The notes under the pieces are model-generated. The model had not been told where the DNA came from. It did not search any database and saw nothing but the letters and a program-made list of their open reading frames with translations. Made by a program: the position numbers and the translations under genes. From an uncultured Alteromonadaceae bacterium (GTDB lineage: Bacteria; Pseudomonadota; Gammaproteobacteria; Enterobacterales; Alteromonadaceae), in assembly GCA_947494925.1 (NCBI GenBank), contig CANLWS010000016.1, positions 62,001 to 126,000 of the forward strand: a stretch of DNA of 64,000 nt, in the 5' to 3' direction. Each line of letters begins with the position of its first letter. Position 1 is the first letter of the stretch. Below, one piece after another: positions 18,570 to 28,286 of this stretch.

Positions 18570-19277
18570 TTAGGGTTGGATGAAATTTAAGAATATATTT
18601 GCAGTCAATCGACCAGTATTCGGATTAGCGTCAATGTCTATATCTGGATTAATTATCCCTGAATGAAGAAAATTGCCGGGATAGATAGCCATACGATTTT
18701 GTACATAGGGTATCTCTCCGATTTTTGTAAACTGCTGATTCGAGCTAGCTATGTATGAGCTATGAGGCGAACCATGTTGGCTAAAATGACGACCCACCGA
18801 TGAAAGATATTCATCCACGTTGGCTTCATTTACTCTTTCTATCCCCGTGGCGTTGTGGCGATAAAATGCAGTGCCACCATGAGTGCTTGGATTGAGATAA
18901 TGAAGCAATGCAAAGCGGTACTGACCTGTGCCATCGAAGTGCGGTACCTGCTGTTCAACTGAGAGGTCACTCGGTGCACGAGTTACCAGTGAGTAAAAGC
19001 TGTCGAAAAACTCGATTTTATAACTTGCTGGTATGGCGTAGATTTTTTGCAATACAGGGACAACCGCTTGGGCCACCGAAGCTATGTATTGTTCGGGCAA
19101 CTTCGCGCGAATCCCCGGGTAGTAGGTAGGTGCGTCGTCAAAATCAAGCCGTTCAAGGTTCTGCAGCAAAGCAGGTGTTAAATTCTCAAGAAAATTATCC
19201 AAAATGAACACTGGCGTTTTTCTTTGGCCTACATGATTCAAGTAAGGGGTGGCTGCGCGGTTAACGTTAAATGCCAT
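18570..19277 (-). CDS. DUF6445 family protein, 2OG-oxygenase-like fold
   Basis: A 235-residue protein matching the DUF6445 family that accompanies tryptophan-halogenase-like genes in Alteromonadales and Caulobacterales. Visible features are an HxD pair in VPHFDGTG (H113, D115), then HGGTAFYRHNATG, then NRMAIYPGNFLHSG, then GRLTANIFL. This order (HxD, distal His, basic residue) is that of Fe(II)/2-oxoglutarate hydroxylases. There is no signal peptide, so it is cytoplasmic. It lies 225 bp upstream of the laminarinase on the same strand. The activity is unproven; prolyl-hydroxylase-like modification of a protein is one possibility. The ribosome site is weak, so the start is uncertain. Confidence 0.78.
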   Translation of the reverse strand: MAFNVNRAATPYLNHVGQRKTPVFILDNFLENLTPALLQNLERLDFDDAPTYYPGIRAKLPEQYIASVAQAVVPVLQKIYAIPASYKIEFFDSFYSLVTRAPSDLSVEQQVPHFDGTGQYRFALLHYLNPSTHGGTAFYRHNATGIERVNEANVDEYLSSVGRHFSQHGSPHSSYIASSNQQFTKIGEIPYVQNRMAIYPGNFLHSGIINPDIDIDANPNTGRLTANIFLNFIQP

Positions 19278-19578
19278 AGTTTTTATCTGTAATCTGCATT
19301 GCTTTTGTCGTCTCTGACGCTCATTGCATTTGAGCGTATCGAATTTTAAACCCTATGTCAGTAGCATCGGTGCAAATTCCGCATTGGCAAGATTAACGCT
19401 TATTATTTCTTCAATTGGAAATACATTGGTTGGGAGTGAGCAAAAGGGGGTTGGCAGCATAATAGTGAGAAAGTATTGACTCTTGTCGAATGCTTAGACT
19501 ACTTTAATTTACGCAAATTATTGTGACTCAATACCCACTAAGTGATCAAAACTCAACCTTTGCTACGGAATTATTTAT
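19278..19578. promoter_or_regulatory. Divergent intergenic region
   Basis: A 301-bp region between DUF6445 (minus) and the SGNH/TPR gene (plus). A TTGACT hexamer lies near 19478, but the following -10 candidates match poorly. No repeats or RNA genes are seen. It presumably carries promoters for both directions. Confidence 0.3.
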
Positions 19579-21672
19579 ATGTCTCCCGCTAAGAAAATCG
19601 CATTTTCATTTATCGCAGTTATTTGTATTCCAGCACTGTTTTTTCTTGCGCTTGAGGGAGCATTACGTCTTGCTGGAGTCGGCACACATTATGACTATTT
19701 TAGGGAAATAGACATTAATGGTGAGTTGCATTTTCAGGACAACAAGTCTTTTGCAAATCAATTTTACCCACCTTCTCTGGGTGTTGCACCACTTAACAAC
19801 ACCCTAACCGCAGAAAAAGATGATTCCGTGATCCGTGTCTATGTGCTGGGCGGATCTGCTGCGCAAGGGTTTCCTCATGTAAATCATGGGCTTGATCGTC
19901 ATCTAAGCGCGCATTTAAAGGCTGCATTACCTGGTAAAAAGATTGAACTCATTAATACAGCGATGACGTCAGTAAACTCGCACGTAGTGTATCAAGTAGC
20001 ACAAACACTCCCAGAAGGGTCTGCAGACTATGCAGTTATCCTGATGGGGAACAATGAAGTCGTCGGCCCTTACGGTCCGAGTACTTTTAATCAAAATTTT
20101 CTGTCTAGTTTATCTTTGATACGGACGCTGCAGGCATTGAAACGCACCCGAACGTGGCAAGCCATTTCCATGCTTATTCAGCAATTTCAACCGGTTTCCG
20201 GAGGTGAAGATCTTGAGTGGGAAGGTATGCAGATGTTTTCAGGGTTTAGTGTGACACATGACGACCCTCGCTTAGCGGATGTGTATAGCCACTATGAAAA
20301 CAATTTGCGAGACATTATCGATACCCTGCAAGACAAAAAGATGCATGTTATTTTGTCCTCGGTACCTGTTAATTTGCGACACTCAGCGCCCTTTGGCTCT
20401 AGCCATAGAGGTGGTATGACAGATGCTGAGTTAACGCGTTGGAGAGAATTGAATCAACAGGCCAAATTAGCATTTACCAGGCAAGAATGGACTGTTGCTG
20501 AAACTGCCTATAGAGCAATGCTAGATATAGATCAGGAATATGCGGATAGCCATTTTCGTTTGGCGACAGTGCTTGAAAACATGCGCAACTATGATCAAGC
20601 CAAAACGCATTTTGAAGCGGCATTACGCTACGATATAAAACGTTTTAGGACCGACACTGTGCTCAATGAAATCATCGGGAAAGTGGCGGCTGATAAAAAG
20701 TACAATCAGTTAACCTACGTTGATAGTGTCGCAGTTTTTAATGAGGCAAGTAGCCCATCTGTTCCCGGATGGGATTTGTTACATGAACATGTACATTTTG
20801 ATTACGACGGCAATTATTATCTGGCACGTGAGTTTACTCAGGCGATCATGTCTCATTTAAAACCCTCTCAAGGTTACACAAGACTTTCAAAGTCTCGGGC
20901 TGCTGAGCTGATTGGATTTCCGAACCACGAAACGAACCAAGTAATGAATCGTTTGTTAGGTATGGTGCAAAAAGCGCCATTTACCAATCAAAGCAATTAT
21001 GTTGAGTTAGAGGCACACACCAAGGCGCGAAAAGACGCTGTTGTGGAAGAGGTTAGCAATCCGGCGGACGCTGTTGCCAGGAGACAAAATATCGTTGAGC
21101 AAGGTCTGGCAGATTGGAAGATCCACTACGAACTGGCTGAATTAAATCGATTTTTGCGTAACAAGGATGCAAGCTATTTTCATTTAACTGAGCTCATCGA
21201 GCAATATCCCCACAATCATGAAAGTTATATCAAACTAGCGCAGCATTTATCATCAGTAGGGGAACTGGCGCAGGCGAACGGACATTTAAAGCAGTCACTA
21301 TATTACACTCGCAATGACACGGCGAAAGAAACGCAAGCACTGGGTTGGATAGGGCTAAACTCCATGAAACTGAGTGATTACCAAGGGGGTAAAGACTACC
21401 TCGAAAAAGTGATTGAGCAATTTCCTGAGCAGATAGGAGCATGCATCAGAGCCTATGGGGCATTAATTAAATACGCCCGCGAGAACAATGAAAACAGTGA
21501 TTTTCGGCGTTATGTCGCTGGTGTAAAAAGATATGCTAAAAAGCTGGTAGAGCAAGAGCGAGTTCAGGAGTTTCCGTTACTTTATCGGCGTATGGCCCAG
21601 ATCATGACAATAGCCGGTGACAATGCTGAAGCAAAACGTTGGCAAAAAATGCAGCCTGGCAACAACGAGTAA
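19579..21672 (+). CDS. Membrane-anchored SGNH-hydrolase-like protein with TPR repeats
   Basis: A 697-residue protein with an N-terminal membrane anchor or signal (IAFSFIAVICIPALFFLALEG). SGNH blocks follow: the nucleophile motif VLGGSAAQGF (S93), block III-like VILMGNNEVVG, and the block V DxxH in WDLLHEHVHF (D399, H402). Between the Asn block and DxxH sits a TPR-like stretch (about 285-370, with AYRAMLDIDQEYADSHFRLA). A longer TPR array covers about 510-690. The helical repeats suggest it docks on partner proteins. The SGNH core suggests an esterase or acyl/acetyl-transferase acting outside the cytoplasm, for example de-esterification of glycans. It precedes the TonB receptor in the same direction by 230 bp. 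The enzyme activity is inferred. Confidence 0.8.
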   Translation: MSPAKKIAFSFIAVICIPALFFLALEGALRLAGVGTHYDYFREIDINGELHFQDNKSFANQFYPPSLGVAPLNNTLTAEKDDSVIRVYVLGGSAAQGFPHVNHGLDRHLSAHLKAALPGKKIELINTAMTSVNSHVVYQVAQTLPEGSADYAVILMGNNEVVGPYGPSTFNQNFLSSLSLIRTLQALKRTRTWQAISMLIQQFQPVSGGEDLEWEGMQMFSGFSVTHDDPRLADVYSHYENNLRDIIDTLQDKKMHVILSSVPVNLRHSAPFGSSHRGGMTDAELTRWRELNQQAKLAFTRQEWTVAETAYRAMLDIDQEYADSHFRLATVLENMRNYDQAKTHFEAALRYDIKRFRTDTVLNEIIGKVAADKKYNQLTYVDSVAVFNEASSPSVPGWDLLHEHVHFDYDGNYYLAREFTQAIMSHLKPSQGYTRLSKSRAAELIGFPNHETNQVMNRLLGMVQKAPFTNQSNYVELEAHTKARKDAVVEEVSNPADAVARRQNIVEQGLADWKIHYELAELNRFLRNKDASYFHLTELIEQYPHNHESYIKLAQHLSSVGELAQANGHLKQSLYYTRNDTAKETQALGWIGLNSMKLSDYQGGKDYLEKVIEQFPEQIGACIRAYGALIKYARENNENSDFRRYVAGVKRYAKKLVEQERVQEFPLLYRRMAQIMTIAGDNAEAKRWQKMQPGNNE

Positions 21673-21902
21673 TTTAAGCGAGAATTACAGCAGCACTCAC
21701 TCTGAGTTTTGGGTGTTGTTTGGTGCAAAACTAAAGGCTTTAAGTAATATTCCGCTTTACCGCTTCGCTAAACCGTCTCACCGCAACCCGCTTCTGTTTG
21801 CTGCAATCCTGTGCGAAGTTAATTTAAGAAATTTTTTTATAACAAAATGATAACATTTTTTTATTACTTGCTGATAACAAACGTAATCGGGGACACACGT
21901 CT

Positions 21903-24893
21903 ATGCAAAACAAGAACCGTCTAAAAAGCCCTGTCGCGAAGGGAGTTTCACTTGCCCTAGGCGTGAGTTTAATGGCGCCTATATATGCGCAACAAACCGC
22001 TGAAGAGGCGGCTGCCGATGATGTCGAAGTCATTCAGGTATCGGGTATTCGTAGCAGTTTAATAAGAGCCATGGATACCAAGCGCGAATCTGCTGGTGTA
22101 GTTGATGCTATAAACTCAGAAGATATCGGTAAGTTCCCCGATACGAACTTGGCAGAATCGCTTCAACGTATTACCGGTGTTTCGATTGATCGCCAAAATG
22201 GTGAAGGGTCTAGGGTTACTGTCCGTGGCTTTGGAGCAGACTTTAATTTAGTTACCTTGAACGGTCGTCAATTACCAACAAACTCAGGTCTGGGTCGCTC
22301 ATTTGATTTTGGCGATTTGGCTTCTGAAGGTGTGGCTGGCGTTGAAATATACAAAACAGGTAAGGCACATATACCGACAGGGGGGATTGGCGCAACGATT
22401 AACATTCTTTCCGTTAAACCTCTACAAAACCCAGGTATGAACGCCAGCTTTGGTTTAAAAGCGGTCAATGACACGTCAACTATCCAAGGCGAAGAGTTCA
22501 CTCCTGAAGTTTCTGGGATTTACAGCAATACTTTCTTTGATGACACTTTTGGTGTAGCCGTTATTGCTAGCTACCAGGACCGTAATAATGGTGCCCAGTC
22601 GGCATCGACTGACTTCTTTGCTGAAGTCGACGGAGGTTCTATCCGCGATGGAGTGAGTTTAAATGGTACTGAGCCGTCTGAAGGTGACATTGTAGGCTTG
22701 CCTCGAAATATTGTTTACAGACTCAGCGAAATTGAGCGCACACGGGTTAACGCGCAAATAACGCTGCAGTATGAGCCAATTGAAGATCTGACCATTACAC
22801 TTGATTACACCTATGCCGAGCAAGAAGTGGCAACACGTTTCAATGACGTATCATTTTGGGTGGCACAGGTGCCTGATGAAGTATTGTGGTCAGAAGGGCC
22901 AATTGTTTCACCATTGGTCTATACCGAAAATGATCGTGAACCAGACTTCCCGCATGCTGCAGGGGGTGGTGGCTCACGCAACGAGTTAAACTCTGTGGGT
23001 ATTAACTTCGATTGGACAGTGAATGAAAACCTTGAGTTGACTCTGGACTATCATGATTCAGAATCGTTACGCGAACCCGATGATATGATCCGTGGTACTA
23101 ACTCATTTCTAACGGTTGCGGGTTTACGTGGCAGAAGTCGAGCATCAACGACCATCGATTTTCAAGGTGACATCCCGGTTACTACTACCACTGCTAACGA
23201 CCCACTTTCGGCCGATGACATGCGCTTGACAGGCAGCGTATATGACAACGAATGGGCCAAAATGGATATTCAACAAACCCAGTTGTCGGGTAAGTGGTAT
23301 TTTGACGATGATCAGACCATAGATTTTGGTGTGGGAGTATCAAAAGTAGCTAACTTCGAAGCCTCCAGTAATATACAGCGTAATACATGGGGTGAGCCGC
23401 AAGCGAGTAGACTTGGCTCAATGGCTGATTTAATGACCCCTGCAAGCTTATCAGGTGTATTTGACTCGTTTGATGCGGGTGACCAAATTAATAACAATTT
23501 CTTCATTTTTGACTACACAGATGTGGCTGCGAGAGCCGTTTTTCTGGAGTCACTAGATCCTTCTAATCCTCTATATTTAGCGCCCGCACTTGCTGGAGAT
23601 GGCTCTTTGCTAGCTGGAACCTGTGGCAATGCATTCTGCCCGGACTTTGATCCAGGATTTGGTAACAACTTTGAAGAAGAGACTACCTCAGCTTTTTTAC
23701 AATATAAATTGTTAGGTGATTTTGCCGACGGTGACTACACCTACAGCTTAATCCTGGGTCTCAGGTACGAAGAGACGGAGGTGTTCTCAAGCGCCGCATC
23801 GCGCAACTACACGCGTGTTGATTGGGTTGCCGCAACAGAGTGGATCGCTCAGGATGATGGTACAGAAGTGCCTTCGTCGCTTGAAGCGGAATACGATAAT
23901 TGGTTGCCGAACCTCGACTTTGACATAGATCTTAACGACGATATGAAAGCGCGTTATTCCTACAGTAAAACTATTGCGCGTGCTGGTTACGGCGACCTAA
24001 GAGGTAACTTGGATATAGCCAACTTCATTCAGTACAACTCATCAGGTTTGTACCGGGCGACAGGTAGCATTGGTAACCCAGGACTCATACCGTATGAGTC
24101 GGAAAACCACGATTTGTCTTACGAATGGTATTACGACGAAGCAAGTTATTTCTCAGTGGGTTACTTTAGTAAAACAGTGTCTAACTTCATCGCCTCTACT
24201 GTTCGAGAAGATGTGGCTATATTCCCAGATTTGGCATTCCCCGGCTTCGGACCACTATTCCAGGACGCGGTTGCTGCCTTAGGTGGCGAACCTTCGAACC
24301 AGGAAATTCGCGATTGGATTTTTGACAATCGAGCTGGCGAACCAGGCGTTCAAGTTGATGGAAACGGAGGCGGCACCATCACAGGTGTGCCTGGGCGAGA
24401 TGGCCCCGCAACATTTGATTTAACCACAATCATCAACAGCGATGAAGAACTTACAATTGATGGTTTTGAAATAGCGATTCAACATGATTTCTATGAAACA
24501 GGGTTTGGTATTATCGCTAATGCCACCATTGCGGATTCCGACAAAGAGTTTGACCGCTTTAGAAATGAAGCACAGTTTGCGCTGGCCGGCTTAAGTGATA
24601 CTCGTAACTTGATTTTGTACTATGATAAAGATGGAATTCAGGTGCGTGTGGCTTATAACTGGCGAGACTCTTGGTACAACTCTGACGGAGGACGTCAGCC
24701 TGGTTATGTGGATTCTTACGAACAGATTGATGTGAACGCAAGTTATGACTTTGACAATGGGCTGATTGTTAGTTTCGAAGTGATTAACCTCACCGATGAG
24801 ACAACGAGAGGGTATTTCCGGGATTTCAAACAACTTTCCAACGTGACGCAAACAGGTCCTCGCTTCAACTTAGGACTTCGTTACAGTTTCTAG
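21903..24893 (+). CDS. TonB-dependent receptor (glucan-type)
   Basis: Outer-membrane active transporter, 996 residues. A signal peptide ends near VSLMAPIYAQ (residue 30). A possible TonB box lies in VEVIQVSGIR. The plug domain (about 45-190) has the conserved DAINSEDIGKFPDTNLAESL and VTVRGFGADFNLVTLNGRQL stretches, and the 22-strand barrel ends with FNLGLRYSF (terminal Phe). This subfamily in Alteromonadales and Caulobacterales is typically linked to polysaccharide loci and to tryptophan-halogenase-like genes, as here. GGGGA precedes the ATG. A strong hairpin terminator after the gene separates it from halogenase B. Import of laminarin oligosaccharides is inferred from neighbours. Confidence 0.93.
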   Translation: MQNKNRLKSPVAKGVSLALGVSLMAPIYAQQTAEEAAADDVEVIQVSGIRSSLIRAMDTKRESAGVVDAINSEDIGKFPDTNLAESLQRITGVSIDRQNGEGSRVTVRGFGADFNLVTLNGRQLPTNSGLGRSFDFGDLASEGVAGVEIYKTGKAHIPTGGIGATINILSVKPLQNPGMNASFGLKAVNDTSTIQGEEFTPEVSGIYSNTFFDDTFGVAVIASYQDRNNGAQSASTDFFAEVDGGSIRDGVSLNGTEPSEGDIVGLPRNIVYRLSEIERTRVNAQITLQYEPIEDLTITLDYTYAEQEVATRFNDVSFWVAQVPDEVLWSEGPIVSPLVYTENDREPDFPHAAGGGGSRNELNSVGINFDWTVNENLELTLDYHDSESLREPDDMIRGTNSFLTVAGLRGRSRASTTIDFQGDIPVTTTTANDPLSADDMRLTGSVYDNEWAKMDIQQTQLSGKWYFDDDQTIDFGVGVSKVANFEASSNIQRNTWGEPQASRLGSMADLMTPASLSGVFDSFDAGDQINNNFFIFDYTDVAARAVFLESLDPSNPLYLAPALAGDGSLLAGTCGNAFCPDFDPGFGNNFEEETTSAFLQYKLLGDFADGDYTYSLILGLRYEETEVFSSAASRNYTRVDWVAATEWIAQDDGTEVPSSLEAEYDNWLPNLDFDIDLNDDMKARYSYSKTIARAGYGDLRGNLDIANFIQYNSSGLYRATGSIGNPGLIPYESENHDLSYEWYYDEASYFSVGYFSKTVSNFIASTVREDVAIFPDLAFPGFGPLFQDAVAALGGEPSNQEIRDWIFDNRAGEPGVQVDGNGGGTITGVPGRDGPATFDLTTIINSDEELTIDGFEIAIQHDFYETGFGIIANATIADSDKEFDRFRNEAQFALAGLSDTRNLILYYDKDGIQVRVAYNWRDSWYNSDGGRQPGYVDSYEQIDVNASYDFDNGLIVSFEVINLTDETTRGYFRDFKQLSNVTQTGPRFNLGLRYSF

Positions 24894-24912
24894 CGTAAAA
24901 CGTCAAAAAACC

Positions 24913-24950
24913 ATAAACTCACCATTGACTAGTGCTTTGGTGAGTTTTTA
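24913..24950 (+). terminator. Terminator between receptor and halogenase B
   Basis: AAACTCACC (24915-24923) pairs perfectly with GGTGAGTTT (24939-24947), followed by further T residues. It lies only 14 nt before the next start codon, so partial read-through could set the receptor to halogenase expression ratio. Confidence 0.85.
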
Positions 24951-24963
24951 ATATTTGAGGTCT

Positions 24964-26520
24964 ATGAATTCTGACATTAATGACATCGTAATTGTCGGCG
25001 GTGGTACAGCTGGTTGGCTAACGGCTGCTGTTTTAGCTGCCCATTTTGATGCAAAAAAACAATTCAATATTAAGCTTATCGAGTCTCCTAATATCAAAAC
25101 CGTCGGTGTTGGAGAAGGCACCTGGCCAACAATGGCTGCTACGTTGCGGCGCATTGGTATTTCTGAGGCGCAATTTATTACCGAATGCGATGCCAGCTTC
25201 AAGCAAGGCTCTCGTTTTATCAACTGGCGTCGTGGTCATGGTGAAAGTTACTATCACCCTTTCTCTCTGCCCATTGGCTACAGTGACATCAATATTGCTG
25301 ACCATTGGCTAGAATCCGATTTAAACCTCCCATTTGACGAATTTTCATCGAGTCAGGTTGGTGTCTGCAACAATCACCTTGCACCCAAGCAGGCGAAGAC
25401 CCCTGAGTATGCTAATGTCGTCAACTATGGTTATCACCTTGACGCAGGGAAGTTTGCCACATTATTACGCAAGCACTGCGTTTCCAATTTAGGTGTAAAC
25501 CATATCAGTGCAGACGTTACAGCAGTAAACTCAGCCAACAGAGAACATATTCAGTCCGTTATCTTGGCCGATGGGACTGAGGTCAGTGGTGATCTGTTCA
25601 TAGATTGCACAGGATTCAAACGTCTACTTATCTCAGAGCACCTGGAAGTAGCATTTAAGAGTTACAAAGACGTGTTGTTCAATGATCGAGCGATGGCTTT
25701 TCAGGTGTCTTATCAAGATCAAGATGCACCAATCAATTCGACCACACATGCCACTGCACACCCAAATGGTTGGATCTGGGATATTTCATTGCCAACCCGA
25801 AAAGGGATAGGAATTGTATACTCTTCAGATTATGCTGATGAACAGCTGGCTTACGATACCGCAGAGGCATATATCAAGGAGCACATGCCACGTGCCAATT
25901 TTGCCGATTTAACGCCAAATAAAATCAGCCTGGATCCTGGTCACCTGGACACTTTCTGGAAAGGGAATTGTCTTGCCGTGGGATTATCGTCTGGATTTAT
26001 TGATCCATTAGAAGCAACGGCTATGGTGCTGATTGAATTCTCCGCGAAGTTCTTGAAAGACCACTTACCAGCGACTAAAGATGACCTGGCAACACTGGCA
26101 GGCAAATATAATCAGCGAATGGATTTGCATTGGAAAAACATCGTTGATTTTATCAAGTTGCACTATGTCCTTTCTGAGCGTACCGACAGCGATTATTGGT
26201 TAAATCACCGTGACCAGCGTAGCATACCAGATTCGTTGCAGCGCTCTATGGCAATGTGGAAAAGCCGCGCACCATGGCATGCAGATGTAGAGGTTGCAGA
26301 ATCGATGTTTCCTCCTGCCAGCTACCAATACATCTTGTACGGTATGGGGTTTAACACGCAAAGTGCATTGGCAAACAGAAGGTTTGCTGACAGAGAGCGC
26401 GCACATCTTGAAAATTTACTTAAAAATAAACAAACTGAACTTCAGAAATTATGCCAACACCTCCCCACAAATCGGAAGTTGTTAAATGATATCAAGCAAA
26501 GTTGGAATAACAGGTTGTAA
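24964..26520 (+). CDS. Tryptophan-halogenase-like flavoprotein B
   Basis: A 518-residue flavin-dependent halogenase-family protein starting MNSDINDIVIVGGGTAGWL. A GAGG lies just 3 nt before this ATG; a TTG three codons upstream is an alternative start. Active-site lysine position: K80 (ASFKQGSRFINW). Glutamate position: E350 (DPLEAT, not PLEST). The signature WxWxIP reads WIWDIS. It pairs in these traits with paralogue A (13414-14982). It is the first gene of a tight plus-strand set with SapC (2-bp gap), cupin (0 bp) and halogenase C (21 bp). The conserved FAD fold makes flavin binding likely. Whether it halogenates a free indole, a protein or a glycan-linked aromatic, or acts otherwise, is open. 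Confidence 0.88.
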   Translation: MNSDINDIVIVGGGTAGWLTAAVLAAHFDAKKQFNIKLIESPNIKTVGVGEGTWPTMAATLRRIGISEAQFITECDASFKQGSRFINWRRGHGESYYHPFSLPIGYSDINIADHWLESDLNLPFDEFSSSQVGVCNNHLAPKQAKTPEYANVVNYGYHLDAGKFATLLRKHCVSNLGVNHISADVTAVNSANREHIQSVILADGTEVSGDLFIDCTGFKRLLISEHLEVAFKSYKDVLFNDRAMAFQVSYQDQDAPINSTTHATAHPNGWIWDISLPTRKGIGIVYSSDYADEQLAYDTAEAYIKEHMPRANFADLTPNKISLDPGHLDTFWKGNCLAVGLSSGFIDPLEATAMVLIEFSAKFLKDHLPATKDDLATLAGKYNQRMDLHWKNIVDFIKLHYVLSERTDSDYWLNHRDQRSIPDSLQRSMAMWKSRAPWHADVEVAESMFPPASYQYILYGMGFNTQSALANRRFADRERAHLENLLKNKQTELQKLCQHLPTNRKLLNDIKQSWNNRL

Positions 26521-26522
26521 CA

Positions 26523-27242
26523 ATGCAAAATTTTGAAATGTTAAATAATGTCGCGCATGCGGATATGAAAATTAAGCTGGATCGCGCACCAGAGTTGGGC
26601 GACGACGTGATGTTTTGTATGACTTACCCTTTTGAATTTCGTTTGGTGTTGTCGCACTATCCGATACTGGTTTACCGGGACAAGGAAAATAACATCACTT
26701 TTCCGGTTGCCTTATTCGGATTTGAGGAAGGTGAAAATCTATTTTTGACTCCAAGTGGCTGGAATGCGCGGTATATTCCAATCATGGTGCAACGTCAGCC
26801 ATTTTCAATTGGGTTCCAGCAAATCCAGGGGAGCACCGAGCAGCAACAGGTGATTACCTTTAATCCATCACATCCCAGAGTCAGTAAGGACGAGGGAGAA
26901 GCAGTTTTTAACAACCAGGGTGGTTATACACCGTACCTGGAAAAAGTCGTTAAAATGCTCGAGTCTATTGACACGGGGCAGCAGCAAAACAAGCTTCTTA
27001 TAGACGCTCTAGACAAGTATGATCTGTTAGAAGAAAGCACTATTGCTATCACGCTAAAAGATGGCACCAGTTACGAATTAGTCGGGTTTAGTACAATAGC
27101 TGATGACAAATTTGAAGCGTTGTCAGCCGAGGCGCTTAAAGACCTAAATGAACAGAAATTATTACTGCCTATTACAATGATGATGGCGTCGATGTCTAAC
27201 TTGGGTAATCTGGTGGATATCCGCAACGAAAACCTGAGCTAG
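26523..27242 (+). CDS. SapC family protein
   Basis: A 239-residue soluble protein of the SapC family, named after a Campylobacter S-layer-associated gene but widespread beside halogenase-like genes in polysaccharide loci. The usual opening (NFEMLNNVAHADMKI), the central FPVALFGFEEGENLFL and the RYIPIMVQRQPFSIGF stretch are present. There is no signal peptide or metal motif. It sits between halogenase B and the cupin protein with almost no spacing, so equal production is likely. The molecular role is unknown. A chaperone or substrate-presenting partner for the oxygenase and halogenase is only an idea. Confidence 0.88.
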   Translation: MQNFEMLNNVAHADMKIKLDRAPELGDDVMFCMTYPFEFRLVLSHYPILVYRDKENNITFPVALFGFEEGENLFLTPSGWNARYIPIMVQRQPFSIGFQQIQGSTEQQQVITFNPSHPRVSKDEGEAVFNNQGGYTPYLEKVVKMLESIDTGQQQNKLLIDALDKYDLLEESTIAITLKDGTSYELVGFSTIADDKFEALSAEALKDLNEQKLLLPITMMMASMSNLGNLVDIRNENLS

Positions 27243-28265
27243 ATGATTTCGACTATGACACCTGATTTTGGAACACCAATTGAAGAAATTCAATGTTCTG
27301 TGTCTGTTGTACCTGATGAAATCTACACCGCAGACTCACCATTTATTTTGAGAGGTTTGGTTTCAGAATGGCCTCTAGTCAAGGCCACTAAAGAATCTAA
27401 TCAAGCAGCAGTCGATTATCTTCAAAGATTTTATAACGGTCAACCGGTGAATGCTTTTATGGCTATGCCAGAAGCACAAGGTAGGATTTTCTATAATGAA
27501 ACCGTTGATGGTTTTAACTTTGTGCAATCACAGGTGTACCTTGATGATGCGCTCAACAAAATTATCGAGATTGTAGGTCAGCCGAACCAGCCAACTTATT
27601 ATGTGGGTTCCTTAGAAATACAGCGACATCTTCCAGGGCTAGGTGACGAGAACGCTTTAACATTGAATAACAGCAACGTACGAGAAAGCATTTGGCTGGG
27701 TAATCAGTCCGTTGTTGCGCCACATTATGATTTTCCCGATAATCTGGCTTGCTGCGTGATTGGCGAAAGAAAGTTCACTTTGTTTCCACCAGAGCAACTA
27801 CAAAACCTCTATGTTGGACCGTTGGACCTTACGCCAGCAGGACAGCCTATCAGTATGGTTGATATAAACCATCCAGATCTGGAGAAATACCCGCGCTTTG
27901 AACGAGCGATGCGCTCAGCACTAACGGCTGTGTTAAAACCTGGTGATGCGATATTTATTCCGAGCATGTGGTGGCATTCAGTTTCAAGCAAGAGTGCGCT
28001 TAACGGTTTAATTAATTATTGGTGGCGAAATACTCCGGCCTACATGGGCGTGCCCACAAACGCTTTGCTGCATGCCATCATGAGTATCAAGCATTTACCC
28101 ATAACAGAAAGGCAAGCTTGGCAAGAGATTTATAATCACTATGTCTTCGACCAGCCCGACGATATGTATGACCATTTGCCAACGCAAGTGAAGCAAAAAC
28201 AATCCCAAATGACCGAAACGACTGCGCGTAAACTGCGCGCGCAACTGATTAACAAACTTAAATAA
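27243..28265 (+). CDS. JmjC/cupin-like Fe(II)-2OG hydroxylase family protein
   Basis: A 340-residue protein of the cupin_8/JmjC-like group. The Fe(II) triad is visible: H161 and D163 in APHYDFPDNLACCVIG and H245 in MWWHSVSS. The flanking RKFTLFPPEQL and KPGDAIFIPSMWW strands are standard for protein or tRNA hydroxylases of this fold. Cytoplasmic, no signal peptide. The ATG follows the SapC stop directly; an ATG 12 bp later is an alternative start. Paired with SapC and two halogenase-family proteins, it suggests a stepwise oxidative modification. The substrate is unknown. Confidence 0.87.
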   Translation: MISTMTPDFGTPIEEIQCSVSVVPDEIYTADSPFILRGLVSEWPLVKATKESNQAAVDYLQRFYNGQPVNAFMAMPEAQGRIFYNETVDGFNFVQSQVYLDDALNKIIEIVGQPNQPTYYVGSLEIQRHLPGLGDENALTLNNSNVRESIWLGNQSVVAPHYDFPDNLACCVIGERKFTLFPPEQLQNLYVGPLDLTPAGQPISMVDINHPDLEKYPRFERAMRSALTAVLKPGDAIFIPSMWWHSVSSKSALNGLINYWWRNTPAYMGVPTNALLHAIMSIKHLPITERQAWQEIYNHYVFDQPDDMYDHLPTQVKQKQSQMTETTARKLRAQLINKLK

Positions 28266-28286
28266 TCGGAACTGAACTCAACTCAC

